Below are positions 21,673-31,616 of a stretch of 64,000 bases of DNA, piece by piece. The stretch covers positions 1 through 64,000 of the forward strand of contig JADDMT010000108.1 in assembly GCA_021401465.1 (NCBI GenBank), in the 5' to 3' direction. How positions within the stretch are numbered: position 1 is the first letter of the stretch; each line of letters begins with the position of its first letter. Below the pieces are notes generated by a model that searched no databases, was not told the DNA's origin, and worked only from the letters and a program-made list of their open reading frames with translations. Source of the DNA: Teratosphaeria epicoccoides (taxonomy: Eukaryota; Ascomycota; Dothideomycetes; Mycosphaerellales; Teratosphaeriaceae). The position numbers and the translations under genes are program-made.

Positions 21673-23009
21673 CTAGAAATTTAATGACCGATCCTCCCTC
21701 TCCAGGTCATCCCGATTGAGATGCTTCTTGGAAATCGACGGAATGCCACCCAGATGCAATGTCAATTCTAGGTCACCCAACAAACTTTTCAACACATGTC
21801 TGACACCATCTTGACCACCAAGCACCAGACCGTGGACATATTGCCTGCCAATCAGAACCGTCTTGGCTCCCAGCGCCAGTGCCTTTGCAATGTCTGCGCC
21901 GCAGCGAACGCCAGAGTCGAACAGGATGTCAATTTTGTCACCAACAGCATCGACAATGCGCGGGAGCATCGAGAGTGATCCGGTACCGCCATCGACTTGT
22001 CGACCACCGTGGTTTGAAACGACAATGCCTTGTACCTGCGAGCAAGAATGTCAGACTTGCCTGTCTTCCAAGACCAATGACGAAAACTCCATGAACTTAC
22101 GCCGACCTCCACAGATTTCTTCGCGTCCGCAACAGATTGGATCCCCTTCAACACGATCGGACCATTCCAATGTTGCTGCAAGAACTTCACATCCTCCCAA
22201 CTATGATTCAGTCCCGGAAATACGATATTCGTCCATTCGCCGGCAGCAGAATGCATGTCCTGCTCAATCTCCTTCCCATGCTTCTCCTTGAAATGCTTCC
22301 GAAACACCGGATCACTAAACCCAATCGCCACTCCAACCGAATCACTTTTCAAGAATGGATTATATCCATTGTCCATATCACTCGGCCTCCACCCCAGAAT
22401 GTACGTATCCAACGTCACCACCAGAGCCGTGAATGCAGCTCTCTTCGCTCTCTCGAGAATACTCACTGTGATATCATCATGCTCTCTACTCGGCCAATAA
22501 AGCTGGTACCACCTTTGCCCATCCCCATTCGCCTCCGCGACCTCTTCAATCGTCGCACTGCTGGCCGTAGACATGATGTACGGCACACCTTCGTTCTTCG
22601 CGGCCCTCGCACTCGCCACCTCCCCTTCTGGAGAAAAGATCTTCTGCACACCGACTGGTGCAATCGCAATTGGGAACAGCACTTTCTCCCCAAGAACCTC
22701 CGTGGACAGGTCCGGTAAGCCGTCCGTCTTGATTAATCGATTAGGCACAATGGACCATCTCTGAAACGCTTCTCGGTTCTTCCGGTAGATCTCACCGGTT
22801 CCTGCGTTGCCAGAAACATAGCCCTTGGACTCCGCAGACATGCGTGCTTCGGCCTGCGGTTGCCACTGGTCTGCTTGAAAAGTGAATGGCGGCCTTTGCA
22901 AGTCCAACCCTCGTTGGAAGACCATCTTTTCATATTCTAAGGGATTGGTCGGCGGTTTGACCTCATCCCTGGTCCGATGGGCGACCTGGTCGGAGACTTT
23001 GTAGGCCAT
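21673..23009 (-). CDS. FMN-dependent alpha-hydroxyacid oxidase (lactate 2-monooxygenase-like)
   Basis: Exons are 23,009-22,101 and 22,035-21,673 around a 65-nt intron (GTAAGT to GCAG, phase 0), giving 423 residues. The family oxidises L-2-hydroxy acids such as lactate using FMN; fungal members of this subgroup are usually named lactate 2-monooxygenase. Motifs seen are PIAIAPVGVQK, STASSATIEEV, QRWYQLYWP, TLDTYILGWR, and, right after the splice, VVSNHGGRQVDGG with the catalytic His and substrate-binding Arg. DSGVRCGADIAKAL and GRQYVHGL then form the FMN phosphate site. The ATG at 23,009 (ACAAAATGG) is preferred, but an in-frame ATG at 23,117 would add 36 residues. No C-terminal peroxisomal SKL is present. 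Exact substrate is unknown. Confidence 0.88.
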
Positions 23010-23117
23010 TTTGTTAGGCAGACCTACTTCGTATCGAGTCTGAAAATCATGCAAGACATGGGTCGAGGATATCGCCAAATGTATGTCATTTTGAGCCGCA
23101 TTTTTAATAGCATTCAC

Positions 23118-23655
23118 TTGACGTCACCGCGGTCTGCGGATGCAGCGGGTAATTATTATCTGCTCATCTACTCGATCCCTAGATAGCAAGGACACGGCGA
23201 CAAGCATGGCATGATCGCCTCAATCGAGAAAAGCTTCGAAATCGTTTTGTGATGATGCCTGGCTTCAATGCTTAGCCGCGCCCGAGAAAGGAAGGTGCGC
23301 AGCCCCACTCTTGGTTCCAACCACAGCGGCTAGTACCCCTTGCATATGAATCTCCAGCTTGTCTACTTCATTCTGTTTTCGTAATGCTTCTCGGGCGAAT
23401 AGTGTATAGCACCACATATCTAGCACTTCCATGCAATGCTTGTGCAGACGGTGGGGCTGCAGAAGCGGGACCAGCTCAATGTCATCATTTCTCAGCAGAA
23501 GCTCGAAGCTCTGTGCCAGTGGCTGGCATCACATCATATATGAGCTCACAAGCCCAACCCCTCGCTGCGCAGCTGTGAGCATACGAACAGTTCTTCACGA
23601 CAAGACGCATCGACAGGACTTTTCCATCACAGCACGGAAAAAGATTTCAAGCAAA
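23118..23655. other. Intergenic, divergent promoter space
   Basis: It separates the minus-strand oxidase from the plus-strand glutathione transferase. No gene is seen. The upstream open frame from 23,431 is only an in-frame extension of the GST frame. Confidence 0.5.
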
Positions 23656-24601
23656 ATGCCTTTTGCACTATATACCAATGAGACGCCGGCAGACGTCAAG
23701 AATGCCAAAGGTCTCCACCTCATCACAATGAGCACGCCCAATGGCCAGGCTGTCCAGATCTTCCTCGAAGAATTGAAGGAGAAATACGGGATCGAATGGA
23801 CCACGACACTCATCAACATCATGACGAACGAGCAGAAGAAAGACTGGTTCCTGAGGATTGACCCTAATGGCAGAATTCCAGTATGCTCAACCAACAGAAC
23901 TTCCTAATCACTCAACACAAAGAGATGAGGCTGATTGCAACCACTCAGGTCTTGATAGACAACACGGAAAAAGGCTACGACGGCCGCAATCCTTTCACCG
24001 TCCACGAGACTTCAGCCGAAATGTTCTACCTCCTCAAGAAGTACGACGCCGACGACGCCTTCGGCTTCAAGGACGACCTCGAGCGCAACCAGGCACTGCA
24101 ATGGACCTTCTTCTGGCACGGCTCCGGAGCTCCGTACGTCCTCCCACCCTCATCCAGGCAGAATCCGTACTGACGCAGTCACCACAGCTATCAAGGCCAA
24201 GTCAACCACTTCACGCGCGCTGCGCCCGAAAAGGTGAGCCTCTCGTGCTTTGACACGGCGCGATCACTGCCCGCTACCCGGCGAATCATTTCTAAGAAAA
24301 AGTGTAGATCGAATACGCAATCAACCGCTTCAAGAACGAAACCCTCCGGGTCTTTGGTGTGCTCGAGATCCACCTCTCGGGCAAATACGCCGACGAGCCC
24401 CGCGACTACCTCGCCGGCAAAGGCAAAGGGAAGTATAGCATCGCAGACATGAAGACGTGGCCGTGGGTTAAGAACTGGGAGAGGAGTGGATTTACCAAGG
24501 AGCAGATGGAGGAGTTCCCGCATGTGCTGAAATGGGTTGATCGCGTTGCTGCGAGGCCGGCGGTGCAGAGAGGGGTGGGGGATGCGTATCAGCAGAAGTA
24601 A
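23656..24601 (+). CDS. Glutathione S-transferase, Ure2-like
   Basis: Four exons (23,656-23,880; 23,949-24,133; 24,188-24,233; 24,308-24,601) with introns of 68, 54 and 74 nt give 249 residues. GSTs conjugate glutathione to electrophiles in the cytosol. The N-terminal thioredoxin-fold half has STPNGQAVQIFLEELKEKYG, then DPNGRIP and, across the first splice, VLIDN. The C-terminal helical half includes QALQWTFFWHGSGAP, joined to YQGQVNHF by intron 2 (phase 2), then RVFGVLEIHLS and MKTWPWVKNW. The order and the SPNGxKV-like start match the Ure2/YghU-type group. All three introns have GT..AG ends and each junction restores an expected GST segment. Confidence 0.9.
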
Positions 24602-24955
24602 GTCGGAGTCGGGATGTGAGGTGGTGGTGTGCACTGCCAACGTGAGTATTGTTCTAGGTCTAAGCTATGATGTTACGTTCAGGTTTGTGCCAATCTCCGG
24701 CGCCTCTGCGGTCCAGTCCAGTGTGTACCATAGGCTCTCGTAGCTCGTGGGTTCCCATCGCGTCAGGTGGTCGGTAGATGATTGGCCATGCTACGTGTAT
24801 CAAAGGTGCTGCTGCTCGAAATGAGCGCAGTCTTGCGTAGCACTAATTGTGAATAATGTGCGCGGCAGCAGCAATATCATATTCCTCACCGACGCCATAC
24901 GCCACGCTAATCCATGTACCGATCGAGCGCTCTTGGAACTCGCAGCTGCCCTCAT
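24602..24955. other. Intergenic between convergent GST and FCF1
   Basis: No gene or clear terminator is seen in these 354 bases. Confidence 0.5.
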
Positions 24956-25684
24956 CTACTTCTCCGGCGCACTGGGCAGCCTCTCAATGACATACTTCCC
25001 CCTCGCACAACTCACAATCGGCACGCCGGGCACCTTCCTCAACCGCCTCTTCAGATCCCTATCGTTCGTCGCGACCATATACACCCGACTCTTGACACAG
25101 CGATCCACAATACAATCGTCTGCATAAGTGCCCTTGTGATCGCACTTCAGCCTCTCCCACCGCTCATCCCTCGCAATCTGCAACGCAATGCGGTACTTTG
25201 GACCCAGCTTCTCCAACTCGGCCATGACGCAGGTGGTGATGATGGGGTTGCAGGTGGCGTAGAGGGTGTCCATGAGGGTGGGAAGGAGGGGCAGCTTGTG
25301 GTGGACGGTGTGGGAGAGGAAATTGGTATCGATGAGGATTTGGTAGGGCGGTTGGAGAGCGGTGTTGTGGTGGAAGAAGAGGTTGCTGGGCATTTGGGGG
25401 CTGTGATGGTATCAGTATATGGGAATGACAAGAATGTGGTGGGGGTGGTGATGGTGGTGGTGGTGATGGTGGTGGTGATGGTGGTGGTGATGGTGGCGGT
25501 GATGGTGGTGGTGGTGGTGGTGATCGTGATGGACGTACACTTCTCGGATCAGCTCGCCGCCTTTCTCGGTCTTCTCTCTCCTCTTTGCCTCATTTGCCTC
25601 GATGTTCTTCTTGAGTCGCGCATCTCTCTGTCCAATCACTCGTTTGGTTTGCGCGAATTTGCGCGTCCGTTTTGCGACACCCAT
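24956..25684 (-). CDS. FCF1: FCF1/UTP24, PIN-domain endonuclease of the SSU processome
   Basis: Exons are 25,684-25,539 and 25,400-24,956 around a 138-nt intron (GTACGT to CACAG, phase 2), giving 196 residues, the usual size. FCF1 is a nucleolar PIN-domain nuclease that cuts pre-18S rRNA at sites A1 and A2. The N-terminal basic segment MGVAKRTRKFAQTKR is followed after the splice by EVPQMPSNLFFHHNT, the conserved junction in eukaryotic FCF1. PIN acidic residues are visible in ILIDTNFL, VMAELEKLG, HKGTYADDCIV and VATNDRDLKRR, and the end VPGVPI...RYVIER-like is conserved. The intron is filled with a GGT/GAT-type triplet repeat. It faces away from CSI2, with about 450 bases between the start codons. 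Confidence 0.96.
25436..25524. repeat. Trinucleotide microsatellite in the FCF1 intron
   Basis: Runs of GGT with interspersed GAT (for example GGTGGTGGTGATGGTGGTGG) cover about 90 of the 138 intron bases. Read through on the minus strand it would encode poly-His, but the splice removes it. Confidence 0.9.
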
Positions 25685-26138
25685 TCTTAACTAAGATTTG
25701 AAGAATCTCCAGACGACCTTTCAGGCAACATCGTGATTAACCGCCAAGATTTCGACGAGAACGACACATGTGGCGCACTCCCTAGCGCCCGCTGCCCGCG
25801 TCCTCACACAGCCACACGTGACACCCGGGGCCTGGCCCTTAGCAACGGGGTCTTACGAATCCCTGCTGTTCTTGGGTGCTTGCGTCTGCTCGTTCTTGCT
25901 TGCATCACACTCTCCAGCACATTCTTACTGGAATCTCTGCACCATTCGTTCGTACAGTCACTCGCTAAATAAGTTATACCTACTCACCCGACCATCTCGA
26001 GTCATCAGGCTTGCAAGGAGGCGACAAGAGCAAACAAGCCAAGGGGCTTGGCAGCGGCGGCGGCGGCGGCGTCGTGCTGCAAACAAAACAGGTGAGGAGT
26101 AGGGAAGCCAGGTCGCGGAGACCAGCAAATACATCACA
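25685..26138. promoter_or_regulatory. Shared divergent promoter region, FCF1 / CSI2-like
   Basis: These 454 bases lie between two divergent start codons. A GGCGGC run (26,055-26,072) lies near the CSI2-side leader. No specific factor site is assigned. Confidence 0.45.
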
Positions 26139-27353
26139 ATGGCTCTACTTTCGAGACGAGTTCAAGCGCTGGCTTTGCTCGCCATATTGGCATCAATCGC
26201 ATCCGCAGACCTCACCGATGTACCGAATTTATCGACAGCCACCGAGACCACAGCGACAGCGGGCAGCTCAGAAACGAATAGCGCATCGAGCGCGATTACG
26301 ACCGGCACTTCGACAGATTCGAGTGCGACGACTACTGCCGCAAGCAGCTCAGGGCCTCCGACTGGGACGGCGACGAGCTCGAGTACCGTCTCCCACTTGA
26401 GCGATGTTCCGACGATCGCTGGAGCTGGTATACCGACGATAGTCATCCCCTACACTGCCGGCGCACCCTTTATGCAAAAGAGCTCGATGCCCGAAGGCAC
26501 TGTTTTCATCGCTGTCGGCGCCTGTCTAGCCTTTTTGGGTGCGTGTGTCCTCCTCTGGCGCGGGCTCGTCGCTTGTAGCGTGAATCGCTCGGTCAGACGA
26601 GCAGCATTGGCAAGTCTGCGCAGTGGCAACGAGAAGACTGGAGGCAGCACTTGGGGTGGCAGCTCTGGCTATGGCCCCATAAAAGAGGGACTTTACAAGG
26701 ATGCAGGTTCCAATATGTCAATGGATGCACTCAACAAGGCCGGAAAGCCCATTGGAAGGCCACGTCAATTCAGTACCCAAGAACTCAAGAGGGAGTCCAC
26801 ACCACCCTCAGGACTCTTCTTCAGCCCTACAGCACAAGCAGTATCAGGCGCACACCCACCTGGAAGTAGGGCTTCAACTTTATTACCAGCAGGTTACTAC
26901 GCATCTCCGGCTGCCCACGCGGCTGGTGGCGCACAGTCGACCACCCTCGGAGGCGCGAGCATTGCGCCGTATGCTCGACCGCATAGCATGATGAATCCGT
27001 CGCCACCTGCATCGCCTGGTCTAACACCGCAGGGTCGAACGAGCACGGGCACGAGTTACCGCGCTTCTTCGAGAGAATACTTGAGGCCAACACCAGCGAA
27101 TCGCGATGGATACAGCAGTAGTGCTAGGAACAGCTATATGGACGGAACGCCACGCAATGGCGGGAGGGGTGGAATTGGCTTTTACATGCAACCCGGAAAC
27201 AATAGCAGTCTCATGGTTGACGTTGGGGCTGCAGGGGCGAGAGGAGGATTCTCGCGAGAAAGCTCTTCCGAACTAGCTGGGAGTAGAGCTCCTTCTGCTT
27301 ACCTGGAAGATCTTTTCGACAATCACGGGCATGGACCCAGGGAGAGGTTTTAA
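26139..27353 (+). CDS. CSI2-family single-pass membrane protein (cell wall / chitin-related)
   Basis: The gene is a single exon of 404 residues. A signal peptide (residues 1-23, ending IASADL) is followed by a Ser/Thr-rich, probably O-glycosylated luminal region to about residue 95. Then comes IPTIVIPYTAGAPFMQKSSMP, a segment just before one transmembrane helix (about 121-147, VFIAVGACLAFLGACVLLW). The cytosolic tail is basic and low complexity (Ser, Gly, Pro, with Tyr-containing repeats) and ends in DNHGHGPRERF. The layout and the juxtamembrane PFMQ..S.PEGT segment match yeast Csi2 and its fungal relatives, which affect chitin deposition. Molecular function is not established. Confidence 0.8.
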   Translation: MALLSRRVQALALLAILASIASADLTDVPNLSTATETTATAGSSETNSASSAITTGTSTDSSATTTAASSSGPPTGTATSSSTVSHLSDVPTIAGAGIPTIVIPYTAGAPFMQKSSMPEGTVFIAVGACLAFLGACVLLWRGLVACSVNRSVRRAALASLRSGNEKTGGSTWGGSSGYGPIKEGLYKDAGSNMSMDALNKAGKPIGRPRQFSTQELKRESTPPSGLFFSPTAQAVSGAHPPGSRASTLLPAGYYASPAAHAAGGAQSTTLGGASIAPYARPHSMMNPSPPASPGLTPQGRTSTGTSYRASSREYLRPTPANRDGYSSSARNSYMDGTPRNGGRGGIGFYMQPGNNSSLMVDVGAAGARGGFSRESSSELAGSRAPSAYLEDLFDNHGHGPRERF

Positions 27354-27655
27354 AATGACACAAAAGTGGTTGGCGGCGCTGGGAGAGTGTATGCTCGGAG
27401 TTGATCAGCAGTCTCAGCGCGGTGGGGTGTACCTTGATACAGTATTTTGATACAGCATTTTTACGGTCGACGACGTTTGTAGACATGCTGTAATATTAAT
27501 GCTCTATCCCTGCCAAGCACTCTAGTACTATCTTCTGGGTACACGTACACGTCCGGACGCGCTAGTCAACAGACACGCGTTACCCTGAATTTCCATGACG
27601 TGCACAATCGCAACATCTCTCGACAGCGCTGACCATTTCGCCAACATTGCTCAAC

Positions 27656-30600
27656 ATGGGCTCTCAACACTCGCCATCGCCATCGCTGACGCAAGCACCG
27701 CCGTCATCACAGAAGAGACAGTCGTCCATCTCTAGCTTCTTCTCGTCCAAGCCTGGTCCATCATCGAAGCCTGCACCGCAGAGACCGCGGATCAATCGAA
27801 ACTCTCCTTCGACGTTGAAGCCTGAATCGCTGCAGAGGAGCAGTACGGTAGAAGACAACGGGTTGTTCTTGAGTGATGGGGAGCAGGAGAAGGTGGAGGA
27901 GGACAGCACGCTCAAACAGGCATTGGATGATGCGATTGACGAAGAGCCGTTGGCGAAACGGACATTCAATGGCGACGACTTCGAGTTGCCGGACCCGAAG
28001 AGGCTGAGGAGGAGGCTCGACCGCGTGGTCGAGGGTGGAGAGTGTGAAACAGCTGTGTTTCGCAAGCCGTGCCTTCCCAAAGGAAGGAGCGAGGGAGGCG
28101 AGGCAAGTGCGAACGGGATGGGGGACGGATTCAAAATGCCGACGACGGTGGTTGGTGCACGCGGAAAGAGCGGTGAGGGGAAGGTGAAGACGACCGGCAG
28201 AACAAGCAAGTACATGTTCTCGTCGTCACCAGCGCCATTTGGGGAGGAAGGAGCCGAGGAGGAAGATGCCGAGGAGGTCAGGAGGACGAAGGAGCGACTG
28301 CATCAGAAGTTCGTCAAAAGGCTGAAGGATCCGGGCAATTTACGGAGAGGTCCGTTTGTCGAGGAAGACGCCGCGGAGGTGGCGCTGGGCGGCGAAGGAG
28401 ACGACGACGATGATGATGAAGCCGAGGCTGAGCCAGAGCCACCGCCCAAAGCTGCAAAAGGCAGGAAAGGCGCCGCTGCTGGCAAAAAGGGCGGCAGCAA
28501 GGCCCGCCTGACGCCTCTCGAGCAACAAGTGCTAGACATCAAGCGCAAACACCCAGACACCCTTCTCGTCGTCGAAGTCGGGTACAAATTCCGCTTCTTC
28601 GGCGAGGATGCCCGACACGCCGCTCGTGAACTCAGCATCGTGTGCATCCCGGGTAAGTATCGTTTCGACGAGCATCCATCAGAAGCTCATTTGGACCGCT
28701 TCGCGAGTGCCAGTATCCCAGTCCATCGCCTGCACGTCCACGTCAAGCGTCTCGTCTCCGCTGGCCACAAGGTGGGAGTGGTACGACAGCTTGAGACGGC
28801 AGCATTGAAAGCTGTTGGTGACAATAGGAATAAAGCTTTCGAGCGTGGCTTGACCAATCTGTATACAAAGGGCACATACATCGACGATGCAGAAGGACTC
28901 GATGGCCCCCCTGCTGCCCCTGGGGGTGGTGCTCCTGCCACAGGTCACTTACTCTGTCTGACGGAGACGCGACCGAGAGGATGGGGGAGCGATGAGAAAG
29001 TCCAGATCGGCCTCGTTGCGGTTCAACCGTCGACTGGAGACATCATTTATGACGACTTCGAAGATGGCTGGATGAGGTCCGAGCTAGAGACGCGGCTCCT
29101 GCATATCTCGCCATGCGAGTTTCTGATCGTCGGTCATGTAAGCAAAGCCACCGAGAAACTGGTTCGACATCTCAGTGGCAGCAAGACAAATGTATTTGGT
29201 GATAAGGCTCGAGTGGAGAGGGTTGAGCAAGGCAAGACCATGGCTGCTGAGTCTTACTCTCACATTACCAAGTTCTATGCTGACAAGCTTCGAAACGGAC
29301 ACGGTCCAAGCGGGAGCCAGGTGGAATCGAGTCGGGAGTCCGGTGGCACATTGTTGGATAAGGTCCACAAGCTCTCCGAGAATGCTACCATCTGCTTGAG
29401 TGCTATGATCACACATCTGACGGAATATGGTTTGCAGCACGTCTTCGATCTCACCAAGTACTTTCAGTCTTTCTCTGCGCGCTCGCACATGCTGCTCAAC
29501 GGCAACACACTCACAAGTCTAGAGATTTATCGCAATGGCACAGACTCGGGCGAACGAGGCTCTTTGTTCTGGACCCTGGACAGGACGCAGACGAGGTTCG
29601 GCCGCAGACTCTTGAGGAAGTGGGTAGGTCGTCCACTTCTCGATCGCTCCAGACTGGAGGAGAGGAGAGATGCGGTGGAAGAACTGAAAGATGCATCTGG
29701 TAAGCGAATGGCTGATGTGGATCGCATCAGACACTTGCTTGGCAAGGTTAGAGGTGATCTGGAGAAGTCGTTGATCAGAATATACTATGGCAAGTGCACA
29801 CGGCCGGAGCTGCTTGGTGTGCTGCAGGGCATGCAGATGATTGCGCAGGAGTACTCGCATATACCCGCACCCGCCGACGCTGGCTTCAAGTCGGACATGC
29901 TGAATGAAGCCATTGCTTCACTGCCTCGTATTGGAGAAGATGTGGTCAAGTATCTCGATCGCATCAACGCGGAGGCAGCGAAAGGCGACGACAAGTTCTA
30001 CTTCTTCCGAGACGAACACGAGACGGAGGACATCACCGACCACAAAGTCGCCATCACGGCCATCGAGCATGATCTCGAGGAGTTTAAGGCTGTGGCGGCT
30101 GATAAGCTGAGGAAGAAGAAGGTCGACTACGTGACCGTGGCAGGCATCGATTACCTCATCGAGCTCGAGAACGCATCGCTCAAGAACTTGCCAGCGAGCT
30201 GGATCAAGGTCAGCGGCACGAAGAAGTTCAGTCGTTATCATGCCCCGGAAGTCCTCAAGCTCGTCAAGGAACGAGATCAGAACAAAGAAGCACTGGCCGC
30301 TGCCTGCGATGCTGCATTCAAGGAACTGCTGGCTGAAATTGGGGGCAAATATGAGCGCTTCAGAGACTGCATTCAATCCCTTGCCACCCTCGACTGCCTG
30401 CTGAGTCTTGCGGACGTTGCCAACCAACCCGGCTACATCAAACCCGAGTTCACCGACTCAGTCGGCATTCACGTCCTCGCCGGCCGCCACCCCATGGTCG
30501 AACAGTTGCTACTCGACGCCTTCGTCCCGAACGACGTTGACCTCTCCTCCGACGACATCCGCGCACTCCTCGTCACCGGTCCCAACATGGGCGGCAAATC

Positions 30601-31258
30601 CTCCTACGTCCGCAGCGTCGCCCTTATCGCCATAATGGCTCAAATCGGTTCCTACGTCCCCGCGTCCTCCGTCTCCATGGGCCTCCTCGACGCCGTCTTC
30701 ACCCGCATGGGCGCCTTCGACAACATGATGAAAGGCGAGTCCACCTTCATGGTCGAGCTCTCCGAAACCTCCGACATCCTCAAACAAGCCTCGCCCCGCT
30801 CCCTCGTGATCCTCGACGAACTCGGCCGCGGCACGAGCACGCACGACGGTGTCGCGATCGCGGAAGCCGTGCTCCGGTACTTTGTAGAGAGTCTGCAGAG
30901 TTTGGTGTTGTTCATTACGCATTACCAGTCCCTTTCGCGGATGGCCGGGCAGCTGCAAGGGTTGAAGAATGTGCATATGCGGTTTGAGGAGCGGAAGGTG
31001 GAGGGGCGGGAAGATGAGGTTACGTTTTTATATGAGGTTGGGGAGGGCGTGGCGCACCGGAGTTATGGGTTGAATGTCGCAAGGTTGGCGGGGTTGCCGG
31101 CGGGGTTGCTGGGGCGGGCGAGGGAGCAAAGCGGTGTCATGGAGGGAGAGGAGAAGAGGAGGAGGCTGGGGTGGCTTGGGAGGGCGGTGAAGGGTGTAGT
31201 CGACGGGGATGGTGGGGAGGAATTTGAAAAGGTGTTGCAGGGGGTGCAACAGCTTTGA
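27656..31258 (+). CDS. MSH3: MSH3, DNA mismatch repair MutS homologue
   Basis: The gene is a single exon of 1,200 residues. MSH3 pairs with MSH2 (MutS-beta) to recognise insertion/deletion loops and recruit MutL. The ATG at 27,656 (ACATGG) is used; no ATG exists further upstream in frame. A perfect PCNA-binding box QSSISSFF lies at residues 22-29. It is followed by a disordered, acidic/basic region to about 275 containing poly-Asp/Glu. The mismatch-binding domain starts near 286 (PLEQQVLDIKRKHPD, VEVGYKFRFFGEDA). Lever and clamp domains fill the middle. The ATPase has TGPNMGGKSSYVRS (Walker A, near 975), the MKGESTFMVELSE segment, ILDELGRGTSTHDG (Walker B/signature, near 1,055) and FITHY. All key residues are present. 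Confidence 0.97.
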   Translation: MGSQHSPSPSLTQAPPSSQKRQSSISSFFSSKPGPSSKPAPQRPRINRNSPSTLKPESLQRSSTVEDNGLFLSDGEQEKVEEDSTLKQALDDAIDEEPLAKRTFNGDDFELPDPKRLRRRLDRVVEGGECETAVFRKPCLPKGRSEGGEASANGMGDGFKMPTTVVGARGKSGEGKVKTTGRTSKYMFSSSPAPFGEEGAEEEDAEEVRRTKERLHQKFVKRLKDPGNLRRGPFVEEDAAEVALGGEGDDDDDDEAEAEPEPPPKAAKGRKGAAAGKKGGSKARLTPLEQQVLDIKRKHPDTLLVVEVGYKFRFFGEDARHAARELSIVCIPGKYRFDEHPSEAHLDRFASASIPVHRLHVHVKRLVSAGHKVGVVRQLETAALKAVGDNRNKAFERGLTNLYTKGTYIDDAEGLDGPPAAPGGGAPATGHLLCLTETRPRGWGSDEKVQIGLVAVQPSTGDIIYDDFEDGWMRSELETRLLHISPCEFLIVGHVSKATEKLVRHLSGSKTNVFGDKARVERVEQGKTMAAESYSHITKFYADKLRNGHGPSGSQVESSRESGGTLLDKVHKLSENATICLSAMITHLTEYGLQHVFDLTKYFQSFSARSHMLLNGNTLTSLEIYRNGTDSGERGSLFWTLDRTQTRFGRRLLRKWVGRPLLDRSRLEERRDAVEELKDASGKRMADVDRIRHLLGKVRGDLEKSLIRIYYGKCTRPELLGVLQGMQMIAQEYSHIPAPADAGFKSDMLNEAIASLPRIGEDVVKYLDRINAEAAKGDDKFYFFRDEHETEDITDHKVAITAIEHDLEEFKAVAADKLRKKKVDYVTVAGIDYLIELENASLKNLPASWIKVSGTKKFSRYHAPEVLKLVKERDQNKEALAAACDAAFKELLAEIGGKYERFRDCIQSLATLDCLLSLADVANQPGYIKPEFTDSVGIHVLAGRHPMVEQLLLDAFVPNDVDLSSDDIRALLVTGPNMGGKSSYVRSVALIAIMAQIGSYVPASSVSMGLLDAVFTRMGAFDNMMKGESTFMVELSETSDILKQASPRSLVILDELGRGTSTHDGVAIAEAVLRYFVESLQSLVLFITHYQSLSRMAGQLQGLKNVHMRFEERKVEGREDEVTFLYEVGEGVAHRSYGLNVARLAGLPAGLLGRAREQSGVMEGEEKRRRLGWLGRAVKGVVDGDGGEEFEKVLQGVQQL

Positions 31259-31616
31259 TGCTGGGATCGATGTGGAGATGTGTATGTGTGCGTGTTGATT
31301 GGTCACAGACAGCCGGGCACCTCTTTGAAGGATTTATCGCTGTGGAGGTGGAGGTGGCCGTGGAAGCGCCATACCGCTGAAGTAAAGTGAAACCCCAACG
31401 CAATGTCTACTATAATCATATTACTCTACTATACTCTTATGTACACCCAAGCCAACACTGATGCTGATTCCCGCGCCATCAAGTCTGTATACATGTATTA
31501 TTACATGCTCGGTTCTGTCCCATCGCCCACCTCCCAGCGTTCTTCTCCACCCAGCCCATGCAGCGACCAAAGCATTAATTACCACATACACCGCAAAGCC
31601 CCTGCATCCTCCATAC
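31259..31616. other. Intergenic between convergent genes
   Basis: This 358-bp gap lies between the MSH3 stop and the stop of the minus-strand serine-rich gene. No gene is seen. Confidence 0.5.

Noticed and set aside
25412..25684. Minus-strand frame with a long poly-His tail
   Set aside because: It is FCF1 exon 1 reading into its intron; the splice to EVPQMPSN restores the conserved protein.
24914..25690. 258-codon plus-strand frame with a Val/Met-rich repeat
   Set aside because: It is the shadow of FCF1 and its intronic microsatellite on the opposite strand.
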